64,000 nt of DNA from Pseudomonas plecoglossicida NBRC 103162 = DSM 15088 (GCF_000730665.1 NZ_BBIV01000018.1:79503-143502), one strand, 5' to 3'; counted from the first letter of the stretch, positions 18,462 to 25,930 are shown. Notes: generated by a model from the sequence alone, not told the origin. Made by a program: numbers and translations.

Positions 18462-18821
18462 GTGTCCAGACTTGCAGAGTTTCGTGCTGCCGAAAAAGCG
18501 CTCCAGGAACAAATGGCGCAACTGGAGGCGCTGAAAAAGGATGCCGGCCTCAAACGCGAAATCGAATTCGAGCAGAAACTAGTCGGCCTGATGAAAAGCT
18601 ATGACAAGAGTCTGCGCGATATCATCGCCATCCTCGACCCGAAAGCCGCGACGCGCAGCACCACCAGTGCGCCAAAGCAGCAACGCCGCCCGCGTGTGGT
18701 GAAAGTGTACGAAAACCCCCATACCGGCGAGCTGATCGAAACCAAAGGTGGCAACCACCGAGGCCTGAAGGCCTGGAAAGAACAGTACGGTGCCGGCACG
18801 GTGGAAGGCTGGGTACGCTGA
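18462..18821 (+). CDS. turB: H-NS-like nucleoid protein of the MvaT/Tur family
   Basis: The 119-residue product is translated from a GTG at 18462 with AGGAG eight bases upstream; the longer ATG frame at 18393 lacks a ribosome site. The N-terminal half is a coiled-coil oligomerisation region (SRLAEFRAAEKALQEQMAQLEALKKD). The C-terminal half has the DNA-binding sequence RRPRVVKVYENPHTGELIETKGGNHRGLKAWKE in segments typical of MvaT. These proteins coat AT-rich, often foreign, DNA and silence it. The sequence resembles TurB of P. putida more than TurA by recollection, so the symbol is tentative. The AT-rich cassette near 24-26 kb would be a natural target. Confidence 0.85.
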   Translation: MSRLAEFRAAEKALQEQMAQLEALKKDAGLKREIEFEQKLVGLMKSYDKSLRDIIAILDPKAATRSTTSAPKQQRRPRVVKVYENPHTGELIETKGGNHRGLKAWKEQYGAGTVEGWVR

Positions 18822-18932
18822 TGAAACATCAACGCCAGCTTCACACTTTTTTCACAAGCGCTGGCCCAGTATCGAGACAGCTAAAGGACTAGCGACCCCA
18901 TCACGCGCCCGCACATGCGGGCCTCTAATTCC

Positions 18933-18960
18933 AGCGCCCTGCCTTGTGCAGGGCGCTTTC
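18933..18960 (+). terminator. Intrinsic terminator of the MvaT-like gene
   Basis: Ten-base-pair stem AGCGCCCTGC / GCAGGGCGCT with loop CTTGT, followed by TTCATTT. A second small hairpin (GCCCGCA / TGCGGGC, 18907-18922) precedes it. Confidence 0.75.
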
Positions 18961-19043
18961 ATTTGCGCAATCGCTTCACTGCCGTATCATGGCCCACTGT
19001 CTGTTCCGCTGGCCACGCTGCCAGCCTCGTCTCTGGAGTACCC

Positions 19044-19571
19044 ATGAGCCTGCACGATCTGCAAACCCTGCCGGGCGTTACCGCCCAGCCTGACACCGCT
19101 ACCGCCCGCTTCGTCTTCAACCACACCATGCTGCGGGTCAAGGACATCGAGAAGTCGCTGGATTTCTACACCCGCGTGCTGGGTTTCCGCCTGGTCGACA
19201 AGCGTGACTTCCCGGAAGCGGCCTTCAGCCTTTACTTCCTGGCCCTGGTCGACCCGGCGCAGATCCCTGCTGACGACGCCGAGCGTCACCAGTGGATGAA
19301 ATCCATTCCGGGCGTGCTGGAGCTGACCCACAACCACGGTACCGAGAACGATCCCGAGTTCGCCTACCACAACGGCAACACCGACCCGCGCGGCTTTGGC
19401 CATATCTGCATTTCGGTGCCTGACGTGCGTGCTGCCTGCGCCCGCTTCGAAGAACTGGACGTGCCGTTCCAGAAGCGCCTGGCAGACGGGCGGATGAACC
19501 ACCTGGCCTTTATCAAGGACCCGGACGGCTACTGGGTCGAAGTGATCCAACCTGCCGAGCTCAAGGGCTGA
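19044..19571 (+). CDS. gloA: Lactoylglutathione lyase (glyoxalase I)
   Basis: The 175-residue product matches the larger, eukaryote-like GloA. It has FVFNHTMLRVKDIEKSLDFYTRVLGF, then LELTHNHGTENDPEFAYHNGN, RGFGHICISVPDV and DPDGYWVEVI. The metal ligands of the vicinal-oxygen-chelate fold are visible as His (FNHTML), Glu (LELTHN), His (GFGHIC) and Glu (WVEVI). It isomerises the methylglyoxal-glutathione hemithioacetal to S-lactoylglutathione in the cytosol. CTGGAG lies five bases before the chosen ATG; the longer frame upstream has no family similarity and would run through the preceding terminator. Confidence 0.95.
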   Translation: MSLHDLQTLPGVTAQPDTATARFVFNHTMLRVKDIEKSLDFYTRVLGFRLVDKRDFPEAAFSLYFLALVDPAQIPADDAERHQWMKSIPGVLELTHNHGTENDPEFAYHNGNTDPRGFGHICISVPDVRAACARFEELDVPFQKRLADGRMNHLAFIKDPDGYWVEVIQPAELKG

Positions 19572-19669
19572 ACCCTGCCCGGTCGCGCTCGTCGGCCGGG
19601 GAACTTCCGGGCCCTCGCTGTGGTATATGAAGGTAACCGCTTCATACGCGCCACAGCGAGGTAAGGACG

Positions 19670-19912
19670 ATGCAATCTCTTCACTGTGAATACCGCAAGC
19701 ACACCATCACCGCCAGTGTGATGCCCCATCCCGACTCTCCCCTGCCCTATGCCGCCGGCTGCCTGATCACCGACCCCGAGGGGCACACCAGCAGGCGTAT
19801 CTCGATGCCGATGAAGTTCTTCTCCGACCTCGAGAATGCCCAGCATGTGTCGTTGGCCCATGGCCGGGCCCTGGTGGATGAGCAACTGGACAAGGGGCAC
19901 AAGGCCTTCTGA
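19670..19912 (+). CDS. Small conserved-looking protein of unknown function
   Basis: The 80-residue protein (MQSLHCEYRKHTITASV...) is preceded by GAGGTAAGGACG. I do not recognise a family. It has no membrane segment and no signal peptide. The composition is mixed and codon use is like that of the flanking core genes, so it is probably real. It stands alone between glyoxalase and a leftward gene, with a REP element directly downstream (19947-19977). Confidence 0.6.
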   Translation: MQSLHCEYRKHTITASVMPHPDSPLPYAAGCLITDPEGHTSRRISMPMKFFSDLENAQHVSLAHGRALVDEQLDKGHKAF

Positions 19913-19946
19913 CACTGGCCAAGGCCCTCTCGCCGGCACCCGGTTC

Positions 19947-19977
19947 TTGTAGGAGCCGGCTTGCCGGCGATAGGGCC
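19947..19977. repeat. REP element
   Basis: Single REP unit with core GGAGCCGGCTTGCCGGCGAT in the gap between two convergent genes. Confidence 0.75.
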
Positions 19978-19988
19978 CTGACAGCCAG

Positions 19989-20810
19989 CTACTTATCCCG
20001 CGCAAACGCCACCGCCGCCTGCACCTGCTGCGCCGTCGGCCGAACCCCGGTGTACAGCACAAACTGCTCCAGGGCCTGCAGCGCAATCACTTCCAGCCCG
20101 GTAATCACCGGCTTGCCCAACGCCTGCGCCCGCCGGATCAAAGGCGTTTGCGCCGGCATCGCCACCACATCGAACACCCGCTCGGCAGCCGTAATGGCAT
20201 TTTCACCGAACGCCAGCTGCTCGGCCTCAGGCCCACCGGCCATGCCGATCGGCGTCACATTCACCAGCATCGGCGGGCACAGGTCACCAAGGTCCGCCAT
20301 CCAGCGATAACCGCAGACATCCGCCAGTTGCCTGCCAGCCTGCTCGTTGCGGGCGACGATCACACCCTCGCGCAACCCGGCGTCGCGCAAGGCACTGGCC
20401 ACCGCCTTGGCCATGCCGCCACTGCCACGCAGGGCGAAGGCAGTGCCTGGGTCGACCCGATGCTGCTCGAGCAGCTGGCGCACCGCCAGGTAGTCGGTGT
20501 TGTACGCCTTCAGCCGGCCAGCGATATTGACCAAGGTGTTGACCGATTCGATGGCGGCCGCGGACGGGTCGATCTCATCGACCAAGGCCATGCAGGCCTC
20601 TTTATAAGGCATCGACACTCCACAGCCGCGAATGCCCAGCGCGCGGATGCCGGCAACTGCAGCCGGCAGGTCGTCGGTGGTCATTGCCTTGTAGTAGTAA
20701 TCCAGGCCCAGCTGCTGGTAGAGGTGGTTATGAAAACGCACGCCAAATGTGCCTGGCCGCCCCGCCAGGGAGATGCACAACACGGTATCTCTACTCGGAG
20801 TTGTCGACAT
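19989..20810 (-). CDS. Shikimate dehydrogenase-like protein (SdhL-type AroE paralogue)
   Basis: The 273-residue product has the AroE fold with features of the SdhL/HI0607 group: ISLAGRPGTFGVRFHNHLY, YKAMTTDDLPAAVAGIRALGIRGCGVSMPYKEACM (catalytic Lys), ESVNTLVN, YNTDYLAV and the dinucleotide loop LRGSGGMAKAV. This group reduces dehydroshikimate poorly compared with AroE, and its physiological substrate is unsettled. I choose Met7 of the long frame (ATG at 20810) because AAAGGAGC stands eight bases before it, while the upstream codons MKKEQF merely encode that ribosome site. It stands alone in its orientation. Confidence 0.82.
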   Translation of the reverse strand: MSTTPSRDTVLCISLAGRPGTFGVRFHNHLYQQLGLDYYYKAMTTDDLPAAVAGIRALGIRGCGVSMPYKEACMALVDEIDPSAAAIESVNTLVNIAGRLKAYNTDYLAVRQLLEQHRVDPGTAFALRGSGGMAKAVASALRDAGLREGVIVARNEQAGRQLADVCGYRWMADLGDLCPPMLVNVTPIGMAGGPEAEQLAFGENAITAAERVFDVVAMPAQTPLIRRAQALGKPVITGLEVIALQALEQFVLYTGVRPTAQQVQAAVAFARDK

Positions 20811-20971
20811 GAACTGCTCCTTTTTCATAACTGAAACGTTTGACCAGCCTAACAGAGATCACCACTGGTCGCCCCTTACACAACCTTTACCATTTCCCTG
20901 TGCTCAGCTGACAGAGCGCAGGCGCATAGTAACGTGACCCCAAGCATGGGGTTTCTTTGCGAGGAAACGTC

Positions 20972-21307
20972 ATGAACCGTCTCATCCCCGGAATCGCCCT
21001 GCTGGTCGGTGCCCTGGCCATCAGCGGGCAAGCATCCGCCCACGGTGGCGGTGGTGGCTGGTATGGCCCAGGCCCGCTGCTCGGTGCAGCCGTGGTCGGG
21101 GCGGTGGTCGGGGCCACGGTTTCCGCTGGCCAGTACCGCACGGTCTATGTAGAGCGCCAGCCGGTGTATTACGGCCCCCCGCCGGTCTATGTGCAGGCAC
21201 CGCCTCCACCGGTCTACTACCAGCCGTACTACGTACCGGCGCCACCCCCACCGGGATATCGCCTCTACGGCCCGCCGCCGGTGTATTACGGCCCGCCACG
21301 CTGGTGA
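20972..21307 (+). CDS. Secreted Pro/Tyr-rich small protein with a Gly-zipper segment
   Basis: The 111-residue product starts at the ATG 20972 behind GAGGAAACGTC. It has a signal peptide (LIPGIALLVGALAISGQASA), a Gly-rich segment with GXXXG-type spacing (GAAVVGAVVGATVSAG) and a long C-terminal tract of repeated VYYGPPPVYV / PPPPVYYQPYYVP units. Such proteins are common in pseudomonads and are usually called putative lipoproteins or cell-envelope proteins; there is no lipobox here. The repeats suggest an extended periplasmic or surface protein. The function is unknown. Confidence 0.75.
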   Translation: MNRLIPGIALLVGALAISGQASAHGGGGGWYGPGPLLGAAVVGAVVGATVSAGQYRTVYVERQPVYYGPPPVYVQAPPPPVYYQPYYVPAPPPPGYRLYGPPPVYYGPPRW

Positions 21308-21401
21308 CCGTTGAAAACCCTGATGAGCACTATTGAGCAAGTTGATTTCAAACCGCGTCGGCTGCTGCGTAAGGTAGGGCCATGTTTCACAGGAGGTCCC
21401 C

Positions 21402-21584
21402 ATGGCCACTATTCAGATCATGTCCGTCATCGGCAGCGCCGTCCCTTCCACACTGCGTAAGCAGGGGCTGCTGGCCTGCTGGTACCTGGTGCGCAACGGC
21501 GAAGCCGTGAGCGGGCCACTGGCGACCCGGGCGTCCGCCCAGGCCTTGGCCGAACAGCTCCAGGCCGATTGCCTGATCGCCTGA
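21402..21584 (+). CDS. Small protein of unknown function
   Basis: The 60-residue protein has an excellent ribosome site (AGGAGG five to six bases before the ATG) and a strong terminator 35 bases after the stop, so it is probably a real monocistronic gene. The middle reads ACWYLVRNGEAVSGPLATRASAQALAEQL, suggesting a small alpha/beta fold. No family is recognised. Confidence 0.65.
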   Translation: MATIQIMSVIGSAVPSTLRKQGLLACWYLVRNGEAVSGPLATRASAQALAEQLQADCLIA

Positions 21585-21619
21585 ACGAATTGTTGTGTGT
21601 TGCTCTGTACCCCTCTTGC

Positions 21620-21645
21620 GACCCGCCGATGGCGGGTCTTTTTTT
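21620..21645 (+). terminator. Intrinsic terminator
   Basis: Stem GACCCGCC / GGCGGGTC with a GAT loop, followed by seven T. It ends the transcript of the 60-residue gene just upstream. Confidence 0.9.
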
Positions 21646-21964
21646 GCCCCGCACGAACCGACGAACGGATTCGTGATAACCGTTACAGCATGAAGCTTTT
21701 TTCATTTCGGTGGCCCCGTTCAACGAGCAATCGACAGCAGGTTTCCAGCAGTACGGCAAGCGTCAAAAATCGACATCAGGCCGCTCCGTTAGCGGCATAT
21801 ACGTCGATCCAGATCAATATGTTTTGGCGAGTTTGGGCCCCCTTCGCCCAGTAAAACCGAGAAGGTGTAGCCACAGCCAAGTTCCCCCCTCCGGCGTTCT
21901 GCCGACATCAATTCTCACCAATCAATATCGCTCCTGCTTTGGACGAATGAGGTCAGCCCATATA
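21646..21964. other. Left flank of the phage-remnant island
   Basis: No gene is visible. Base composition becomes more AT-rich than in the core genes to the left. TCGACAGCAG (21731-21740) recurs at 27663-27672 to the right of the integrase remnant and is discussed as a possible attachment-site trace. Confidence 0.35.
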
Positions 21965-21980
21965 CTGTATGCACATACAG
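21965..21980. promoter_or_regulatory. LexA-box-like palindrome upstream of the XRE regulator
   Basis: CTGTATGCACATACAG has the CTGT-N8-ACAG form of a gamma-proteobacterial LexA operator and is palindromic apart from its centre. It lies 16 bases before the start codon of a helix-turn-helix gene in a prophage remnant, overlapping where a promoter would be. It could equally be that regulator's own operator. Confidence 0.55.
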
Positions 21981-21996
21981 ATAACGGAGAACCCCC

Positions 21997-22353
21997 ATGA
22001 CCGCTGACGTCATCCATTTTCCCGACCGGCCAAGGCGCGAACAACTCGACGAACTAAGGCAGCTGGTTGAGAGTTTGCCGCTGAGTTTCCACAACGAACA
22101 CTGCAAAGCGGCTCGGACAATGTTGGGCTGGAGCATTGAAGCTCTCGCCTTCCGATCAAAGGTATCACCGTCGGCTATCGCTCGAATCGAGAAAGGCGAA
22201 GCGCTGCGCGAGGTCACCATGCAAGCTCTCGCCTTCGCATTTGAACGAGAGGGCTTGATCTTCTTTCCGGGCAACGCACCGTTCACGGGAGCGAATTGCC
22301 GGGGCGCCACAAAAGACCCCCGCAGCAGAAGCGACTATCACCTGCTCGAATGA
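21997..22353 (+). CDS. XRE-family helix-turn-helix regulator
   Basis: The 118-residue protein has a central HTH_3/XRE domain: CKAARTMLGWSIEALAFRSKVSPSAIARIEKGE (about 37-69). GGAG lies six bases before the ATG. The C-terminus is short and has no peptidase motif, so it is not a self-cleaving CI-type repressor. It lies at the left end of a decayed prophage, behind a LexA-box-like palindrome, and converges on the lysis genes, overlapping the end of the Rz gene by 16 bases. A role as a phage repressor or SOS-induced regulator is inferred from context. Confidence 0.8.
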   Translation: MTADVIHFPDRPRREQLDELRQLVESLPLSFHNEHCKAARTMLGWSIEALAFRSKVSPSAIARIEKGEALREVTMQALAFAFEREGLIFFPGNAPFTGANCRGATKDPRSRSDYHLLE

Positions 22354-22796
22354 TTGGTGCCGACAACCTCCCGAACGTAAGCCTGACAGGCTTGCAGCGC
22401 CTTCAATCCGTCGTCGCCGTCGCCGGTGATGGCGAGAATTCGTTGAGCATGCGCTGGGGCAAGTTCGACGCGCGCGGCGCCATGTACCAGGCCTGCGGCG
22501 GCGGCGGGGTAGGCAGTGAGGACTGACAACCGCAGATCAGCAGTAGCCAGGCGCTGGCGAGCTTCTTGTGCATCGTGCATCTTCTTGTAGTGGGTGCCGC
22601 TTTGCGCCTGCAGGCGCTGCTCCAGGGCGCTGTGCGCGGCCTGCGCGGCGGTGTCACGTGCGGTGGCGAAGTCGGCCGCCTGGGTGGCCAGCTGCTGGCC
22701 GTAGGCGTTCGCCTGCCACAGCCAAGCGCCGCGACCGCCGACGGCCAGGCCGAGCAGCAGCACCAACAGCGCCAGGCGCCCGTCCAGGCCGGTCAT
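22338..22796 (-). CDS. Phage lysis protein, Rz-like inner-membrane spanin
   Basis: The 152-residue product has an N-terminal membrane segment (LALLVLLLGLAVGGRGAWLW), then a helical periplasmic domain (QQLATQAADFATARDTAAQAAHSALEQRLQAQ). This is the i-spanin layout. The ATG at 22796 overlaps the endolysin stop (ATGA), and a second reading frame inside it encodes an Rz1-type lipoprotein. Spanins join inner and outer membranes and disrupt the outer membrane at lysis. It belongs to the prophage remnant, and its intact frame suggests retention or recent decay. Confidence 0.8.
   Translation of the reverse strand: MTGLDGRLALLVLLLGLAVGGRGAWLWQANAYGQQLATQAADFATARDTAAQAAHSALEQRLQAQSGTHYKKMHDAQEARQRLATADLRLSVLTAYPAAAAGLVHGAARVELAPAHAQRILAITGDGDDGLKALQACQAYVREVVGTNHSSR
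22403..22573 (-). CDS. Rz1-like outer-membrane lipoprotein spanin, embedded in the Rz gene
   Basis: A 56-residue frame (+1 relative to Rz) starting MHKKLASAWLLLICGCQSSL. It has a charged N-terminus, a hydrophobic core, a lipobox-like ICGC and then a Pro-rich segment (LPTPPPPQAW), which is the classic Rz1 pattern of a short, Pro-rich lipoprotein encoded wholly inside Rz. The lipobox is slightly unusual (Cys at -2). The overlap architecture strongly supports the call. Confidence 0.72.
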   Translation of the reverse strand: MHKKLASAWLLLICGCQSSLPTPPPPQAWYMAPRASNLPQRMLNEFSPSPATATTD

Positions 22797-22958
22797 ACGC
22801 CCAGCACCTGGCGGGCCTTCTCCCACAGCGCCTGGCGGTCGGCCAGGCCATTGCTGCCGCCGTTGATCTTGCGGGTGATGCCGACCAGGTCGCCGCGTTC
22901 CGCCAGCGCATTGAGCCCGCGCGAGTGCCAGAACCACGCCGCCGAGGCGGCCGCGTGC
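22793..22958 (-). pseudogene. 3' remnant of a phage endolysin (glycoside hydrolase family 19 type)
   Basis: About 54 codons remain, reading AAWFWHSRGLNALAERGDLV, then GITRKINGGSNGLADRQALWEKARQVLGV. This is the C-terminal end of chitinase-like phage endolysins (ITRKINGG, NG.ADR). The catalytic N-terminal domain is missing. Upstream of about 22958 the same frame has no similarity, and instead another phage gene is in frame on the same strand, so a deletion joined the two. The stop overlaps the Rz start. Confidence 0.7.
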
Positions 22959-23457
22959 TGCGGCTGCTGCCGGTGGCGTTGGCCTGGTAGCCGCGCCCGC
23001 CCTCGGCCGCGCCCAGGCCCGACAGGATGCGGGTCATTACCCCGCGCGAGACGTTGCCGTATTGGTTCAACAGGTCGGGGTTGGGCACCGCGTACTGCCC
23101 GGACTTCATCAGGCCTTGGGCGATCAGCGACTTCTCGAAACGCTTGTGCGGCCGCGCCCCACCCTGCACCGCTTGCTGAAGGTAGGTGTCGGCAGGTATG
23201 CCGGTCGTCCATTGATCTTTGAACCAGACCTTGGCGCCGCGACTCTTTGTTGCCGCCTGGGCAAACAGGCTGCGCTGGGTGGTCGGCGTCGGCCGGTCGA
23301 GGCGTTGGGCCATGACCTGCGCAATGCCCGGCTTGATGCGATTGGTGGCCAGGCGCGTCTGCGCGAGCATCAGGGCGAAGGGGATTTGCTTTCGCTGAAT
23401 GTCCGAAATCTCGCGGGCCAGAGGCACGCTGTCGATATCAAGTTTCAAGTCGATCAT
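22959..23457 (-). pseudogene. 5' part of a phage virion/tail-region protein gene, truncated by a deletion
   Basis: The first 166 codons (MIDLKLDIDSVPLAREISDI...) read like a phage structural protein of the DUF6441 kind. It has VWFKDQWTTGIPADTYLQQAVQGG, RPHKRFEKSLIAQGLM and, at the end, GYQANATGSSRS, where family members normally continue. After this the frame turns into low-complexity Arg/Pro sequence while the endolysin tail appears in another frame. The open frame formally extends to 22654, but the part beyond about 22960 is not real protein. Confidence 0.6.
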
Positions 23458-23469
23458 GCTGCCCCCAGA

Positions 23470-23790
23470 TTACTTTTCGGTTTGAACTCCAGCGCGTTTT
23501 GCCAGGAACTGGGTATACAGTCCGCCTGCAACGTCAGCACCGATCACAGCGATAACGATTCCCAGCCCTGCAGCGAGATAGAGGTTGCTCCAAAGAGCCA
23601 TGGCAAGCAGCAGTGTCGCCATGCCGAGCAAACCAGATGCAAGGAAACGAAGTGCAACCCTCTGCAGAATCTGGCGCAGGCTCAAATCTGCCCCCGATGC
23701 CCGCAACATTTCCCCAGACAATCCAGCCATACTCAATAGCACCAACAGCCACAGGGGCACATCTGCGAGCGCCTGATGCTCGTTGTTCAT
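23470..23790 (-). CDS. Phage holin-like small membrane protein
   Basis: The 106-residue protein has three probable membrane segments (PLWLLVLLSMAGLSG; FLASGLLGMATLLLAMALW; LYLAAGLGIVIAVIGADVAGG), a charged C-terminus (KRAGVQTEK) and the N-terminus MNNEHQALADVPLW typical of holins in Pseudomonas prophages and pyocin lysis cassettes. It would form the inner-membrane lesion that releases the endolysin. It is first in the residual minus-strand lysis block: holin, virion fragment, endolysin tail, Rz/Rz1. Confidence 0.72.
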   Translation of the reverse strand: MNNEHQALADVPLWLLVLLSMAGLSGEMLRASGADLSLRQILQRVALRFLASGLLGMATLLLAMALWSNLYLAAGLGIVIAVIGADVAGGLYTQFLAKRAGVQTEK

Positions 23791-24250
23791 TTGTATTCCT
23801 TAATTAAGTCGGCTCCTACGACACCGGCATCCGCTGGAAGCAAGGAGCAGGCGTAGGGCCGAGAACAAAAAGCCCCGCACAATGGCGGGGCTCAAAATAG
23901 GGACAAAAAAAACCGACTCAATGGTCGACTTTTGGAAAGCGTCGGGCTGCGTTCACAGCAACACACGCTGCTATGAAAACAGAGTTATTCCGCGCGGAAA
24001 AGTACTTTTTCACCATTCCCTTTTCGCTGACTGGAAAACCACATCCGGCCTCTTTAAGAATTTAGGAACAAAATAAATCGAACCAAAAGCACCAATAGAA
24101 AAAAACAATCCAACAACAATGAGTAATTGTTTTTTTTCATGCCAGTTATGCCTCAAAAACCCTGAGCTATAAATGCTTTTGTAGTAGTTGATCTAGTAGA
24201 TAATCTGTTCCTGTCTTAACACATTGCCGGCCAGGCAGAGGGTGGCATCT
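23791..24250. other. AT-rich gap between holin and the lipoprotein cassette
   Basis: No convincing gene is present; a 64-codon frame at 23882-24076 lacks a ribosome site and family features. Contents are a terminator at 23871-23892, then strongly AT-rich DNA to 24220 with several A and T runs. The promoter of the lipoprotein gene probably lies in 24150-24215 (for example around TAATCT at 24201), but I cannot define it. Confidence 0.4.
23871..23892 (-). terminator. Intrinsic terminator, minus strand
   Basis: Stem AGCCCCGC / GCGGGGCT with a six-base loop, followed on the minus strand by TTTTTG. It would stop leftward transcription arriving from the cassette region before it reaches the holin gene. 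This fits the need for Q-type antitermination upstream of lysis genes. Confidence 0.7.
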
Positions 24251-25492
24251 ATGCGTCAAAAAATCATGCCCATGACGTTGATTTCACTTGCTGCCGCCTT
24301 GACATCCTGCGGACTAATAGCCCCAAAAAATTCGCTTGAACGAGTGGCTAAAGATTGGAGTATGACGGTTCGCGCGAGCCAGGTCATGCCCATCTATCCA
24401 TTGGAGGAGGATATTAGACCCGGTGACATTTACATTTCAAACAACTCAATTAACACCGAAATGGAAACGTGGGAAAAAAAGGGATTTCTACCTCTTGTAA
24501 ATCGTTATGCTCGAATTCCAATAAGCCAAGAGCAGTACAATTATTTTTTCTCCAACAGCTTCACTCAAGTTGATCCTCCTTCATTTTATCGTCCCTCTAA
24601 AGCCGCATTTCCAAGCTACAACTTTTCAGTCGATAACCGCGGCTCGTTAGGACTTGCAATCCCACTAAATTCAGTACCTGTTGCACTCGCCGCCAGCGGT
24701 GCGCAGGGTGCTACTGGATCGGTAGTACTCAAAGATGCGACCAGCCAAGGTTTGCCGGACCAGATCATGAATGAGATCCTCTGGACTTGGGCAAACAGAC
24801 AAAAAACCTCCCTTGCTTATATGGCTTCAATTAGCTCTGAGCCTACCATACTTAGAGTAATCACACGTACTTTCAGCATTCAAGGCGCCACTGTATCACT
24901 TACATTCGATGAAACTTCTGGCACTACACTTCAAGCGGGCGCCCCAGTAAGCTCCCCTGAGTTATTGAGCTCCTCAGAAGAAAATTATAAATCGCTTATA
25001 ACCTATTTAAACACTCAGCTCGAGTTAAAAAAAGCAGATACAGCCCTGGGTGACACTCCCGCCGTGCCTCCCGTACCCGAAGAAGCGAGTAGCAATCCAG
25101 AAATAGCTGCCTTGCAAGCGGATATCGCAAGGGTCAACAATCTCAGAACACAGCAGCAACTTAACTCTCTGCGCGGTCAAATTACAAATCTGGAATCGCA
25201 GCGAAAATATGACGGATACGTTCTACCAGGTGGCTCGTTTAGAGTAGCAGCCCGCTCCGAGCGAGGCATCACAATGGACGAAACATTTGATAAACCACTA
25301 GTCCTCGGGTACTGGGCAACGGAGTACTTAATACTTCCTAGTGGCGGCATCATGCCAATAGGTAAAGTTGAGGATTTAATCGAAAACCCCAGACGTTACG
25401 AAGACATTAGAAAACTATCTGTTGAATTAGCTGCCAGGCAGCCCAGATCAACCACCGTCGACACTGGCAATGGAAACCCACTCACTAGGTAA
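24251..25492 (+). CDS. Putative lipoprotein of unknown function in an AT-rich cassette
   Basis: The 413-residue product (from ATG 24251) starts MRQKIMPMTLISLAAALTSC, a lipoprotein signal with lipobox LTSC and Gly at +2. The mature part includes a domain with PGDIYISNNSINTEMETWEKKG, an Ala/Gly-rich segment (ALAASGAQGATGSV), a predicted coiled coil (about 276-320: IAALQADIARVNNLRTQQQL) and a C-terminal region ending in GNGNPLTR. I recognise no family. GC and codon use (many AGA, TTA, ATA) differ sharply from both flanks, pointing to horizontal origin. It forms an apparent operon with the next gene and lies between prophage antiterminator and holin genes on the opposite strand. Confidence 0.72.
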   Translation: MRQKIMPMTLISLAAALTSCGLIAPKNSLERVAKDWSMTVRASQVMPIYPLEEDIRPGDIYISNNSINTEMETWEKKGFLPLVNRYARIPISQEQYNYFFSNSFTQVDPPSFYRPSKAAFPSYNFSVDNRGSLGLAIPLNSVPVALAASGAQGATGSVVLKDATSQGLPDQIMNEILWTWANRQKTSLAYMASISSEPTILRVITRTFSIQGATVSLTFDETSGTTLQAGAPVSSPELLSSSEENYKSLITYLNTQLELKKADTALGDTPAVPPVPEEASSNPEIAALQADIARVNNLRTQQQLNSLRGQITNLESQRKYDGYVLPGGSFRVAARSERGITMDETFDKPLVLGYWATEYLILPSGGIMPIGKVEDLIENPRRYEDIRKLSVELAARQPRSTTVDTGNGNPLTR

Positions 25493-25509
25493 ACAACAGG
25501 ATTACAGCC

Positions 25510-25827
25510 ATGATTTTCGGAAGAGATGAAAATATTGTATGCAACATTCTCAACATAGCTGACACTAACGAAGACCATGCTTTTTTCGAGGCTCTGCTAT
25601 CAGCCGGCGAAGCCAAATCGTGGCAACCCGTAATATTCTGGGGCAACTCGAATAAAACCTGCAAGATCCTGGTGCTTTGCAAAACATCGAATATAGCAAA
25701 GATCGTCAAGATACTTTCTGACATATCTGACGATTGGATTGAAACACGAAAGCAGCAGGCGCAAAATGCTGGATTCAATTTCTATGTCACCCCCACTGAT
25801 AGCGGCTTTACCATGATTTATTACTAA
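25510..25827 (+). CDS. Small soluble protein of unknown function, partner of the lipoprotein gene
   Basis: The 105-residue protein begins 17 bases after the lipoprotein stop (AGGATTACAGCC before the ATG). It has no signal peptide or membrane segment. It looks like a compact alpha/beta domain (CKILVLCKTSNIAKIVKILSDI; FNFYVTPTDSGFTMIYY). No family is recognised. Its composition is AT-rich like its partner. A cytosolic protein paired with a lipoprotein could be an effector or immunity, exclusion or regulatory pair, but nothing in the sequence proves this. Confidence 0.65.
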   Translation: MIFGRDENIVCNILNIADTNEDHAFFEALLSAGEAKSWQPVIFWGNSNKTCKILVLCKTSNIAKIVKILSDISDDWIETRKQQAQNAGFNFYVTPTDSGFTMIYY

Positions 25828-25930
25828 ACATACAGCTGCAGCCGGGCATAATGAACTTGAATATATTATTTAAAGCTCTCCCCCTTCAATTAAGTTCTGC
25901 AAATAGCGCACAACTACCAACATAGGAAGC

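Noticed and set aside
22654..22958. C-terminal half of the 267-codon frame as part of the virion protein
   Set aside because: After the ATGSSRS sequence the frame is Arg/Pro-rich noise while a different frame encodes endolysin.
23882..24076. 64-codon plus-strand frame in the AT-rich gap
   Set aside because: It has no ribosome site and starts inside a terminator; nothing supports translation.
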